Made by a program: the position numbers and the translations under genes. This document shows positions 1-8,382 of a stretch of DNA of 64,000 nucleotides, in pieces. Below the pieces are notes generated by a model. The model had not been told where the DNA came from. It did no database searches and worked only from the letters and a program-made list of their open reading frames with translations. Location: assembly GCF_019753765.1 (NCBI RefSeq), contig NZ_JAIJZW010000001.1, forward strand, positions 291,127 to 355,126. Direction: 5' to 3'. The stretch is from Microbacterium marinilacus. GTDB lineage: Bacteria > Actinomycetota > Actinomycetes > Actinomycetales > Microbacteriaceae. Position 1 is the stretch's first letter; each line of letters opens with the position of its first letter.

Positions 1-1371
1 ACCCGCCGCGGCTGGTGGCTCGTCGTCCTGGGGTGGCTGGTCCCGGGATCGGCGCAGGCCCTCGCCGGCAACCGGCGACTGGGCCGTCTCGGCCTGCGGG
101 CCACGCTGACGGCCTGGGGGATCGTGGTCCTGCTCGTGCTGTGGGCGATGCTCGCCCGCGACTCGCTCGCCTGGGCCGCGACGTCGTGGGCGATCGGTCC
201 GGTCAACGTCAGCGGCGTGCTGCTCACGATCGCCCAGGTCGCGATCGCCGCGTACGGGGTGCTCTGGATCGTCCTCGGGATCGACACCCTGCGCCTCGTG
301 CGCCTCGTGAAGACGGCGACGCCCGCGCGATACGGCATCGCGGCCCTCGCCGTGCTGCTCATGGTCGTCTCCGGCGGCACGGCCGCCTACGGCGCCGGAA
401 CGATCGGCTCCGCGCGCGACGCGCTGGGGTCGATCTTCGGCCAGGGCGGGCCGTCGGTGCCGCCGAGCGACGGCTACTACAACATCCTCCTGCTCGGCGC
501 TGACAGCGGCGACGGACGCGACTCCATGAGGTTCGACAGCATCTCGGTCGTGTCCATCAACGCGGAGACCGGAGCCACGACCATCACCGGCATCCCGCGG
601 GAGCTGCCCGGCGCCCCCTTCAGCGAGGGCAGCCCGATGCTGGAGCTCTACCCGAACGGGTTCGAGGGTCACGGCGACCTGGCGTGCGGCTGGAACGGAT
701 GGATGAACCACGTGCGCGCCGCGGCCGAGGTCTGCCGGGAGGACGGCGGCGCCTCGCTGTACCCGGACGCCGCGTCCCACGGCTCGGCCCCCGGCATCGA
801 GGCGACCAAGGACGCCGCCGAGGGAGTGCTCGGGATCGAGATCCCCTACTACGTCTTCATCGACATGCACGGCTTCGCCAGCCTGATCGACGCCCTCGGC
901 GGCGTCGAGATCGAGGTGGCGGAGCGTCTGCCGATGGGCGGCGGACCTGCCTACGAGGGTCAGCCGGTGGACGACTGGGCGACCGGATGGATCGAGCCGG
1001 GCCTGCAGCGCATGGACGGCGACACCGCCCAGTGGTACGCGCGCTCCCGCTACACGACCAGCGACTGGGACCGCATGCAGCGGCAGAGGCAGCTGCAGGA
1101 GGCCATCCTCGCCCAGTTCACCCCGCAGGTCGTGCTGACCCGTTTCCAGAGCGTGGCGGATGCCGGCGTCGACCTGATCGACACCGACCTGCCGCAGTCG
1201 ATGGTGTCGTACTTCCTCGATCTCGGGCTCAAGGCCAAGGAGCAGCCGGTCACCACGATCGAGCTCGTGCCGCCGCTGGTGGACGACCTGAACCCGGACT
1301 ACGCGGCCATCCGCGAGCTGATCGCCGAGGCGCTGCATCCGCCGGAGCCGTCGCCCGCTCCCACGGAGTGA
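1..1371 (+). CDS. LytR-CpsA-Psr (LCP) family glycopolymer ligase, 5'-truncated
   Basis: The frame is open from base 1 to the TGA at 1369-1371, so the true start lies outside the window. LCP enzymes transfer polyprenyl-linked glycopolymers onto peptidoglycan outside the membrane. About four hydrophobic segments occupy the first 120 visible residues. The extracellular LCP domain follows: a LLLGADS start, the arginine/aspartate stretch DSMRFDSISVVSI, the internal FASLIDALGGVEIEV, and the late ARSRYTTSDWDRMQRQRQ. All are typical LCP signatures. An ATG at 124 would remove the first membrane segment and is unlikely to be the start. It heads a plus-strand run with a glycosyltransferase and an ABC exporter, fitting a role in attaching the polymer built here. 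Confidence 0.88.
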   Translation, partial: TRRGWWLVVLGWLVPGSAQALAGNRRLGRLGLRATLTAWGIVVLLVLWAMLARDSLAWAATSWAIGPVNVSGVLLTIAQVAIAAYGVLWIVLGIDTLRLVRLVKTATPARYGIAALAVLLMVVSGGTAAYGAGTIGSARDALGSIFGQGGPSVPPSDGYYNILLLGADSGDGRDSMRFDSISVVSINAETGATTITGIPRELPGAPFSEGSPMLELYPNGFEGHGDLACGWNGWMNHVRAAAEVCREDGGASLYPDAASHGSAPGIEATKDAAEGVLGIEIPYYVFIDMHGFASLIDALGGVEIEVAERLPMGGGPAYEGQPVDDWATGWIEPGLQRMDGDTAQWYARSRYTTSDWDRMQRQRQLQEAILAQFTPQVVLTRFQSVADAGVDLIDTDLPQSMVSYFLDLGLKAKEQPVTTIELVPPLVDDLNPDYAAIRELIAEALHPPEPSPAPTE

Positions 1372-1420
1372 CGATGGACGTCCGTGAGCGCTCCCGGGCG
1401 CGCTGGATACGCGTCGCGAC

Positions 1421-2500
1421 ATGACGGTCAGACTCCGGGTCGTGCTCGACCAGCTCGTCTCCGCCACCCATCCCGACCTCGCGATGGCGTCGCGCTCGCT
1501 GGCGACGGCGCTCGCCGAGGCGCCGCCCGACGGCTGCTCCGTCGAGGCGATCGCCCCGGCCGGCACGCTGCCGCCGCTTCCCGGCGTCGCGGAGGGACGG
1601 CGGCTGCCGCTGGGCCGCCGTGAGACCGCGGCGGCCTGGCAGCTGGGCGTCGTCACCGGCGTCGGCGGCGGGATGATCCACTCGCCCACGCTGCTGGCGC
1701 CGCTCGTGCGTCACGACCGCGCGGGCCACGACCAGACGGTGGTCACGCTGTGGGACCTGCGCGCGTGGGAGGCGCCGGACGAGCTGCCGCGCGCCGTGGC
1801 CGCGGGGGAGCGCGCGCTGCTGCGCCGCGCGGCCCGTCATGCCGACGCCGTGGTGGTGCCGACGCACGCCATGGCCGACCGCCTCGCGCAGCACGCGCGT
1901 CTCGGGGAGCGGGTGCGGGTGATCGCGGGGGCGCCGCCCGCCGGCTTCGTCGTCCCGACGGACGCCGACGCGCGCCGCCGCGACCTCGACCTGCCGCCGG
2001 CGTTCGTGCTGCTCGCGGGCGGCACGGCCGCCTCGGACGGCCTGGCGGCCGGGCTGCGCGCGGTCGCGCCCACGGGCCTCGACGTGGTCGTGATCGACGT
2101 GCCGGAGGACGAGGCGGAGCGGGTCGCCGCTCTCGCCGCCGCGTCGGGCGTGGCTGCGCAGCGGGTGCACGCGCGCTCCGGGCTCGACCACGGCGACCGG
2201 GCGGCGGTGCTCGAGCGGGCGGCGGCGTTCGTCGCGCCGTCTTCGCGCGGCGCCTGGCCGTGGCGCGTGGTCGAGGCGATGGCCTCGGGAGCGCCCGTCG
2301 TCGCCCTCGACTCGGACGTGCACCGCGAGGTCGTGCTCGACGGCGGCCTGGTCGTGCCCGAGGAGGGCCTGGAGGACGCGGTCGCGGAGGCGATCGGCGG
2401 GGCCGCCGAGCGGCTGCGGGTGCTCGCCCTCGACCGTGCCCGCGCCTTCTCCTGGGCGGGGGCCGCGGCGCGGGTCTGGCAGGTCCACGCAGACCTGTGA
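1421..2500 (+). CDS. GT4-like glycosyltransferase
   Basis: A protein of 359 residues with a GT-B outline. The N-terminal half has a donor/acceptor Rossmann-like region ending in HADAVVVPTHAMADRL. The C-terminal half has a nucleotide-sugar-binding region with SRGAWPWRVVEAMASGAPVVAL, the equivalent of the GT4 E-x7-E loop, where the first acidic residue is not clearly kept. No membrane segment is seen, so a cytoplasmic peripheral enzyme is likely. It lies 49 bp after the LCP gene and 88 bp before the exporter permease, probably in the same transcription unit. The sugar transferred cannot be read from sequence; mannosyl or rhamnosyl transfer are reasonable guesses only. Confidence 0.8.
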   Translation: MTVRLRVVLDQLVSATHPDLAMASRSLATALAEAPPDGCSVEAIAPAGTLPPLPGVAEGRRLPLGRRETAAAWQLGVVTGVGGGMIHSPTLLAPLVRHDRAGHDQTVVTLWDLRAWEAPDELPRAVAAGERALLRRAARHADAVVVPTHAMADRLAQHARLGERVRVIAGAPPAGFVVPTDADARRRDLDLPPAFVLLAGGTAASDGLAAGLRAVAPTGLDVVVIDVPEDEAERVAALAAASGVAAQRVHARSGLDHGDRAAVLERAAAFVAPSSRGAWPWRVVEAMASGAPVVALDSDVHREVVLDGGLVVPEEGLEDAVAEAIGGAAERLRVLALDRARAFSWAGAAARVWQVHADL

Positions 2501-2532
2501 CGCGGATGGGAGGCACAGCCGATGTGCGGATA

Positions 2533-2538
2533 TAGGAT
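2533..2538 (+). promoter_or_regulatory. candidate -10 element (TAGGAT) for the first ABC exporter
   Basis: TAGGAT lies 50 bp before the GTG at 2589 in otherwise GC-rich DNA, giving a leader of about 44 nt. No convincing -35 hexamer is seen. The exporter could be transcribed from here as well as from the upstream genes. Confidence 0.35.
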
Positions 2539-2588
2539 CGGACCCGGCCCGCGGGCCGATGGACGGACAGGATGCGGGGCGCAGACGA

Positions 2589-3455
2589 GTGACAACGGTT
2601 GATCTGTCGGACTTCGATGTCCCGGGGCGTGGCCGCGGGATCGTCGACGTCTTCCAGTGGCGCTATCTTCTCCGCCTGCTGATCCGCAAGGGGACGGCGA
2701 CGCGGTACCGGAACTCCGCCCTCGGCTGGACCTGGTCGTACGTGAAGCCGCTCATCCAGTTCCTCGTGTACTGGCTCATCATGGGCTTCATCTTCGGGAT
2801 GGACCGCGGCCTCGAGAACTACCCCGTGTACCTCTTCTCCGGCTTCATCGCGGTGAACTTCTTCAACGAGGCGTTCGGCAACGCCACCACGGCGATCGTC
2901 GACAACCGCGCGCTCGTGAAGAAGATCTACCTGCCGCGCGAGCTGTTCCCGATCGCCGCCGTCTGGGTCGCGTTCGTCCACTTCCTCCCGCAGGTCGCGA
3001 TCCTGCTGGTGGTGTGCCTCCTCAGCGGCTGGCTCCCGTCGTTCGCCGCGCTCGGCGCCGCCCTCCTGGGCATGCTGATCCTGGGCGCGGCATCGCTGGG
3101 TCTCGGGCTGTTCTTCGCCGGGCTCAACGTGCGTTTCCGAGACGCGCAGAACTTCGTCGAGATCCTGCGCATGCTGGCCACATGGGCGTCGCCGGTGCTC
3201 TACACCTGGACCCTCGTGCAGGACAGGCTGCCCGAGTGGTTCCTCTACGTCTACATGGTGAACCCGATCACGATCGCGGTGGAGTACTTCCACTACGCGT
3301 TCTGGCAGCCCACGGTGCCGGGGGAGAGCTTCCACGGATTCCCGCCGCACTTCGAGTACTACACGGGCGGTGCGATCGTCGTGTGCATCGCGTTCCTCGT
3401 CGCCGGTCAGCTCGTCTTCCGCCGCTTCGAGCGCACCTTCGCCCAGGACCTGTGA
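2589..3455 (+). CDS. ABC-2 polysaccharide export permease (Wzm/TagG type)
   Basis: About 288 residues. After the N-terminal DVFQWRYLLRLLIRKGTATRY comes the ABC-2 motif NSALGWTWSYVKPLIQFLVY, then six hydrophobic segments, with SPVLYTW before the last pair. This is the architecture of Wzm/TagG/RfbA permeases, which export lipid-linked polysaccharide or teichoic acid. The GTG at 2589 is chosen because it has a GGGGCG-type ribosome site upstream and matches the usual N-terminal length; longer in-frame starts run into the preceding gene's tail. Eight bases separate it from the ATPase gene, so the two form one exporter. Confidence 0.9.
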   Translation: MTTVDLSDFDVPGRGRGIVDVFQWRYLLRLLIRKGTATRYRNSALGWTWSYVKPLIQFLVYWLIMGFIFGMDRGLENYPVYLFSGFIAVNFFNEAFGNATTAIVDNRALVKKIYLPRELFPIAAVWVAFVHFLPQVAILLVVCLLSGWLPSFAALGAALLGMLILGAASLGLGLFFAGLNVRFRDAQNFVEILRMLATWASPVLYTWTLVQDRLPEWFLYVYMVNPITIAVEYFHYAFWQPTVPGESFHGFPPHFEYYTGGAIVVCIAFLVAGQLVFRRFERTFAQDL

Positions 3456-3463
3456 GGCACGCC

Positions 3464-4225
3464 ATGTCGGACACGCTCGTCGCCACGACCGCCACGCCGC
3501 CGTCGATCATCGTCGACCACGTGACGAAGGAGTTCGTCAAGCGCAACACCCACTCCTTCAAGGAGGCGTTCGTCGGCTGGACCCAGCGGAGGAAGGTGCG
3601 TAGCGACCTCTTCCTCGCGCTCGACGACGTCAGCTTCCAGGTCGGCGAGGGCGAGTCGGTGGCGGTGCTCGGCTTCAACGGATCGGGCAAGTCCACCACG
3701 CTCAAGCTCGTCTCCGGCGTCCTCGAGCCCGACCACGGACGCGTGTTCACGCGCGGTCGCGTCGCCGGCCTGATCGAGGTCGGCGCCGGGTTCCACCCCG
3801 AGCTGTCGGGACGAGAGAACGTCTACCTCAACGCGGCCATCCTCGGCATGCAGGAGAAGCAGATCGAGGAGCGCTTCGACGACATCGTCGCGTTCAGCGA
3901 GATCGGCGACTTCATCGACCAGGAGGTCAAGCACTACTCGTCGGGCATGTTCATGCGTCTGGCCTTCTCCGTCGCGATCCACGTCGACCTCGACGTGCTG
4001 CTCGTGGACGAGGTGCTGTCGGTCGGCGACGCCCCGTTCCGCGAGAAGTGCTACGAGAAGATCGAGGAGCTCACGGAGCGCGGCGTGACCATGCTCGTCG
4101 TCAGCCACGACATGGGCACCATCCAGCGCCTGTGCCAGCGCGGCATCGTGATCCACAAGGGCAAGAAGATCTACGACGGCCCCATCAAGGAGGCCGTCCA
4201 GGTGATCCGCACCACGCCCCACTGA
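3464..4225 (+). CDS. Polysaccharide ABC exporter ATP-binding protein (Wzt/TagH type, no C-terminal sugar-binding domain)
   Basis: 253 residues. Walker A GFNGSGKST is at about 70-78, the signature loop is the unusual YSSGM at 158-162, Walker B VLLVDE is at 178-183, and the switch histidine is in VSHD near 215. The insert after Walker A (GLIEVGAGFHPELSGRENVYLN) is typical of Wzt/TagH. The protein stops right after the nucleotide-binding domain. It therefore lacks the C-terminal carbohydrate-binding module that terminates O-antigen chains in proteins such as E. coli O9a Wzt. It pairs with the permease just upstream. A second, different pair sits at 25812-27361. Confidence 0.92.
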   Translation: MSDTLVATTATPPSIIVDHVTKEFVKRNTHSFKEAFVGWTQRRKVRSDLFLALDDVSFQVGEGESVAVLGFNGSGKSTTLKLVSGVLEPDHGRVFTRGRVAGLIEVGAGFHPELSGRENVYLNAAILGMQEKQIEERFDDIVAFSEIGDFIDQEVKHYSSGMFMRLAFSVAIHVDLDVLLVDEVLSVGDAPFREKCYEKIEELTERGVTMLVVSHDMGTIQRLCQRGIVIHKGKKIYDGPIKEAVQVIRTTPH

Positions 4226-4250
4226 TCGCCGGGCGGCGCCTTGCGACGGG

Positions 4251-5168
4251 TCAGCGACGACGGAGGCGGCGGAAGCGCTCCAGGAGACGCGTGGAGACCG
4301 GCCGCGACTCCCTGATCTCGGCGCGGATGCCGGCCTCGACCTCGACGAAGCGACGGTCGATGAACTTGGTCAGGTAGAGCACCAGACCCAGGCCGTGCTC
4401 GTCGACGTGGCGTCGCAGCTCCTCGTCGCGGATCAGCGCGTCGTACTTGGCGTGGTCGCCGCGGGCGGCGATCACGCTGTTCCCGGCCGCGCCCGCGTCG
4501 CCCGTGCGCTGGTGCCAGTAGGCGTACGGCGTCGCGTCGTCGAGGTACTCGAGGGCGTGCCGCGCCAGCACGCGGAGGTTGAAGTTCCAGTCGCCGACCA
4601 CCGGGAGCCGCTCGTCGTACAGCCCCAGCTCGGCGTGCAGGGAACGCCGGTAGACGAAGCCGATCGGGACGTAGCGGTTGAACAGCAGGGTGTCGGCGAG
4701 CGTCGGCACCGGCAGGTGGTCCTGGAACATCTCGGTCGACACGGTCTCATAGAAGCCGCCCTCGGAGGAGCCGCCGCGCAGCTCCTCCCAGCGGATCTCG
4801 ATCCGCGACACCACGCCGGCGCGATCCGGGCGGCCGTCGAGGTAGGCGGCCGCCCGCTCCAGGAACTCGGGGTGCCAGGTGTCGTCGTCGTCGTGCAGCA
4901 CGAGCAGGGGGGCGGACGTGGCGAGCACCCCCGCGTTGGCGCTCACCCACCGCCCGCGAGACGTCTCGTGGTGCACGGCGCTGACGCGGTTCCGGTGGGC
5001 CTCCGGCAGCGCCGCGATCACCGCGTCGACCGCCGCCGCGTCGCCGCCGTCGTTCACCACCGCGCACTCCCAGTCCTCGAGGGTCTGCGAGGCGATGCTC
5101 CGCAGGGCACGGCGGAGGAAGTCGGGGCGATCCTTCGTCCGGACGACGACGGCTACGCGCGCGCTCAT
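4251..5168 (-). CDS. GT2 family glycosyltransferase
   Basis: 305 residues beginning VAVVVRTKDRPDFLRRAL, the classic GT-A/GT2 start. VVNDGGD marks the first nucleotide-binding aspartates and VLHDDDDTWHP supplies the metal-binding DxD. A GDWNFNLRVLARHALEYL region resembles the acceptor and catalytic acidic segment. No transmembrane helix is present, so cytoplasmic. It is the second gene of a minus-strand pair, 7 bp after ugd. It faces the ABC exporter ATPase tail to tail, with only 25 bp between. A role in adding a sugar to the surface polymer, possibly glucuronate given ugd, is inference. Confidence 0.85.
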   Translation of the reverse strand: MSARVAVVVRTKDRPDFLRRALRSIASQTLEDWECAVVNDGGDAAAVDAVIAALPEAHRNRVSAVHHETSRGRWVSANAGVLATSAPLLVLHDDDDTWHPEFLERAAAYLDGRPDRAGVVSRIEIRWEELRGGSSEGGFYETVSTEMFQDHLPVPTLADTLLFNRYVPIGFVYRRSLHAELGLYDERLPVVGDWNFNLRVLARHALEYLDDATPYAYWHQRTGDAGAAGNSVIAARGDHAKYDALIRDEELRRHVDEHGLGLVLYLTKFIDRRFVEVEAGIRAEIRESRPVSTRLLERFRRLRRR

Positions 5169-5175
5169 GTCGGCG

Positions 5176-6477
5176 TCAGCGACCCATCCCGGTGTAGGTC
5201 CAGCCCGCGGCCCGCCAGGCGGCCGGGTCGAGGGTGTTGCGGCCGTCGAAGACGACGGGCCGGGCGACGGCGCTCGCGGTCGCGGCCGGGTCGAGCTCGC
5301 GGTACTGCTTCCACTCGGTGACCACGACGACCGCCTCGGCGCCCGCGAGCGCCTCGTCGACGGACGTGGCGTAGTCGAGCTGGGGGTGCACCCGCCGGGC
5401 GTTGTCCATCGCCTCCGGGTCGTGCGAGATGACCTCGGCGCCCAGGCCCTTCAGGCGGACGGCGACGTCGAGTGCCGGGGAGTCGCGGATGTCGTCGCTG
5501 TCCGGCTTGAACGCCAGGCCCAGCACCGCCACGCGGCGGCCGAAGACCTGCCCGTCGAACGAGTCGGACACGAGGTCGACCAGACGCTGCCGGCGGCGGA
5601 GGTTGATCTCGTCGACCTGCTTGAGGAACGCGACCGACTCGCCCTTTCCGAGCTCCTCGGCGCGGGCGGTGAAGGCGCGGATGTCCTTGGGCAGGCAGCC
5701 GCCGCCGAAGCCGACGCCCGCGTTCAGGAAGCGCCGCCCGATGCGGGCGTCGTGACCGATCGCGTCGGCCAGCTGCGTGACGTCGGCGCCGGTGACCTCG
5801 GCGATCTCCGCCATCGCGTTGATGAAGCTGATCTTGGTGGCGAGGAACGAGTTCGCGGCGACCTTGACGAGCTCGGCGGTCGCGTAGTCGGTGACGATGC
5901 GCGGGGTGCCCGAGGCGATCGCGGTGGCGTACACCGAGTCGAGGATCTCGGTGTCCTGGTCCTTGGTCGCCTCGGCGACGCCGTAGACCAGGCGGTCCGG
6001 CTCGATGGTGTCCTTGACCGCGAAGCCCTCGCGCAGGAACTCGGGGTTCCACGCCAGCCGCGCCCCCGCCTGCTCGACGAGGGTCGCGAGACGGGCCGCC
6101 GTGCCGACGGGCACGGTGGACTTGCCGACGACCAGCGCACCCGGCTTGAGGTGCGGGATCAGGTCGGCGACCGCCTGGTTCACGTAGGTCATGTCCGCGC
6201 CCGCGCCGTCCTTGCGCTGGGGCGTGCCGACGCCGACGAAGTGCACGTCCGCGTCGGCCGCGGCCGCGGGGTCGGTGGTGAACGACAGGCGACCCGACGC
6301 GATGCCCTCCGCGAGGATCTCGGGCAGGCCGGGCTCGAAGAACGGCGTCTCGCCGGCCGACAGCTTCGCGATCTTCGCGGCATCGGGGTCCACGCCGATC
6401 ACCTCATGACCGAGCGAGACCATCGCCGCGGCGTGCACCGCGCCGAGGTAACCGCACCCGAACACACTCAGCTTCAT
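5176..6477 (-). CDS. ugd: UDP-glucose 6-dehydrogenase
   Basis: 433 residues. It oxidises UDP-glucose twice with NAD+ to UDP-glucuronate, a precursor of acidic surface polysaccharide. The NAD motif GCGYLG lies at 7-12, the NPEFLREG substrate loop near 144-151, and the catalytic cysteine is C261 in GVGFGGGCLPKD. The C-terminal domain contains GLAFKPDSDDIRDSPA, diagnostic of the UDP-glucose/GDP-mannose dehydrogenase family. The ATG at 6477 is preceded by GAGAGGAG at good spacing; a longer GTG start at 6513 would add 12 residues unlike the family. First gene of a pair with a GT2 enzyme. Confidence 0.95.
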   Translation of the reverse strand: MKLSVFGCGYLGAVHAAAMVSLGHEVIGVDPDAAKIAKLSAGETPFFEPGLPEILAEGIASGRLSFTTDPAAAADADVHFVGVGTPQRKDGAGADMTYVNQAVADLIPHLKPGALVVGKSTVPVGTAARLATLVEQAGARLAWNPEFLREGFAVKDTIEPDRLVYGVAEATKDQDTEILDSVYATAIASGTPRIVTDYATAELVKVAANSFLATKISFINAMAEIAEVTGADVTQLADAIGHDARIGRRFLNAGVGFGGGCLPKDIRAFTARAEELGKGESVAFLKQVDEINLRRRQRLVDLVSDSFDGQVFGRRVAVLGLAFKPDSDDIRDSPALDVAVRLKGLGAEVISHDPEAMDNARRVHPQLDYATSVDEALAGAEAVVVVTEWKQYRELDPAATASAVARPVVFDGRNTLDPAAWRAAGWTYTGMGR

Positions 6478-6593
6478 CTCGTGGGACTCCTCTCGTTCCT
6501 CCGCGCGCAGCACACGCGCGCAGACGCGAGGACCATCCTCGCATGCGCCGCCTGCCCGCCGCGCATCCGGCGGCCGCTCGGCCCGCCGTCGCC

Positions 6594-6599
6594 TATCCT
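6594..6599 (+). promoter_or_regulatory. leaderless-type -10 element (TATCCT) for the GT2 gene at 6607
   Basis: TATCCT followed by seven bases and then ATG at 6607 puts the predicted transcription start on the start codon. No Shine-Dalgarno sequence is needed in this arrangement. It also supports ATG 6607 against the much longer upstream open frame. Confidence 0.55.
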
Positions 6600-6606
6600 G
6601 GTCGGG

Positions 6607-8382
6607 ATGTCAGGGGACGCTGTCGCGACGCCGCCCGCGAGCGGGGGACCGTCTCCGGCGCCGTCCGAGCCGCTGCTCTCGGTCGTGATGCCGACCCACG
6701 ACGTGCGTCCCTGGCTGCCCCAGGCGCTCGAGTCGGTGCTGCGACAGGACGTCGACGGCATGGAGGTCATCGTCGTCGACGACCATTCGACCGACGGCAC
6801 GCCCGAACTGGTCGCCGACGTCGCCGCGCGCGACGGGCGCGTGCGGCTGATCCGCGCCGAGAGCGCCGGCGGCGGGTCCGCGCGCAACCGCGGGGTCGAG
6901 GAGGCACGCGGCCGCTACCTCGTGTTCTGCGACGGCGACGACCTGGTGCCGGACGGCGCGTATCGCGCGCTGCTGGACAGCCTCGAGCGGTCCGGCTCCG
7001 ACCTCGCCGTGGGCGACTACCTGAAGTTCCGTGCCGTGCACACCTGGCGCCCCACCGACGCGATGCCGGCCTTCGACCGTGCGGCGCAGGGCATCGCGGT
7101 GAGGGACGAGCCCACGCTGCTGTTCAGCCGTCCCTGCTGGAACCGCGCGTTCCGCCGATCCTTCTGGGATCGCGCCGGCATCGCCTTCCCCGACGTGCCG
7201 CGCTCGAACGACATCGTGCCGATGGTCACCGCGTATCTCGCCGCCGAGCGGATCGACGTCCTGCCCGATGTCGTCTACGTCTATCGCGAGCGACCGGGCG
7301 ACGGGTCGATGTCCGCCCGCGCCACCGCCGCGGCCTCGCTGCTGAGCTACCTCGGACAGGAGACGGCGTGCGCCGCAGCGGTCGCCGCCACGGGCGATCC
7401 GGGCCTGTCCCGCGCCTACGGCGCCCTCGTCTGGGACCGGGACGGCTACGTGCACGTCGCACGGCACGTCCTCACGCGACGCCGCGCGCAGGGCGACGAC
7501 GCGGCGATCGCGGCGGCCGTGCGGGGGCTGCTCGCTCAGACGACCGAGCCCGAGAGCGGACTGGGCGGGGAGCGGGTCCATCCGCTGCGGCGGCTGGCGA
7601 TGGTGCTCGCCGCGGGCGGGGAGCTGGCGGCGAGCGGCACCGTCGTGCGGCTGCTCGAGGTCGACCCGTCGGCGGAGGTGCGGGGTGACGACGCGATCGA
7701 CGACTGGACGCTGCTGCTCGACCGCCTGAGCGACTCGTCGCTCGTGCGCGACGACGCGCGGGAGCTCCTGGCCGAGCGCTTCGCACGGCAGGCGACGGCG
7801 CCGCACTCGGCGGCGGCCGCGGTGCGCTGGCGCGCCCTCATGCGCGCCGCCCGTCGAGTGCTCGGAGAACGTGCCCTGATGTTCTCGCCGGAGGCCCGGG
7901 CGTCGGTCCCGGGGGACGCCCAGCGGGCGCGTCGCCGCGGCGCGCTGGAGGCCCGCGTCGAGAGCGTGTCCGGTGGCGAGGTGCTCGTGCTCCGCGGCAC
8001 GATCGCGGCGGACGACGTCTCCGGGAGGTGGCGTCCCGTGCTCTTCGACGGGCTCCGCGCCGCCGAGGGCGCTCCGGTGATCGAGGCCGCGGAGGTGGAA
8101 TGGACCGCGGCCGGCGACGGGCGCCTCGCATGGAGCGCGCGCTTCCCGGCCGGCGCCCTGCCGATGCACCGCCCGCTGCGGCCGGCCGTCGCCGCGCCGG
8201 GCACGGGCGAGGTGCTCGCGATGGGCGGGCCGGCGGCGCCGCCCGCCTACGAGCCGCGCGACCGCTTCCTGTACGACCGGATCGACGGCGTCCTCGTCGT
8301 ACGCCGCCGGCGGCACTGGGCCCCTCGCGCCCTGCGCCGCGCCGCGATCGTGGCCCTCAGGCGGCTGCGTCCGCCCCGCTGA
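6607..8382 (+). CDS. GT2 family glycosyltransferase with long C-terminal extension
   Basis: 591 residues. Residues about 22-240 are a GT2 catalytic domain: LLSVVMPTHDVRPWLPQAL, VIVVDDHSTDGT, and the DxD-type CDGDDLVP. The remaining 350 residues contain a helical region and a C-terminal beta-rich part without recognisable catalytic motif, resembling C-terminal domains of teichoic-acid-type glycosyltransferases. The ATG at 6607 sits seven bases after TATCCT, suggesting a leaderless message. It is divergent from ugd and convergent with the gene at 8357-9466, whose coding sequence it overlaps by 26 bp. Function within the surface-polymer pathway is likely, substrate unknown. Confidence 0.82.
   Translation: MSGDAVATPPASGGPSPAPSEPLLSVVMPTHDVRPWLPQALESVLRQDVDGMEVIVVDDHSTDGTPELVADVAARDGRVRLIRAESAGGGSARNRGVEEARGRYLVFCDGDDLVPDGAYRALLDSLERSGSDLAVGDYLKFRAVHTWRPTDAMPAFDRAAQGIAVRDEPTLLFSRPCWNRAFRRSFWDRAGIAFPDVPRSNDIVPMVTAYLAAERIDVLPDVVYVYRERPGDGSMSARATAAASLLSYLGQETACAAAVAATGDPGLSRAYGALVWDRDGYVHVARHVLTRRRAQGDDAAIAAAVRGLLAQTTEPESGLGGERVHPLRRLAMVLAAGGELAASGTVVRLLEVDPSAEVRGDDAIDDWTLLLDRLSDSSLVRDDARELLAERFARQATAPHSAAAAVRWRALMRAARRVLGERALMFSPEARASVPGDAQRARRRGALEARVESVSGGEVLVLRGTIAADDVSGRWRPVLFDGLRAAEGAPVIEAAEVEWTAAGDGRLAWSARFPAGALPMHRPLRPAVAAPGTGEVLAMGGPAAPPAYEPRDRFLYDRIDGVLVVRRRRHWAPRALRRAAIVALRRLRPPR

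Noticed and set aside
124..126. ATG as start of the LCP gene
   Set aside because: The frame is open back to base 1 and encodes a membrane segment expected for the family, so the gene is truncated by the window edge.
4879..6606. Very long plus-strand open frame leading into the GT2 gene at 6607
   Set aside because: It is antisense to ugd and a GT2 gene with strong family motifs. It arises from the high GC content; the leaderless -10 at 6594 marks the real start.
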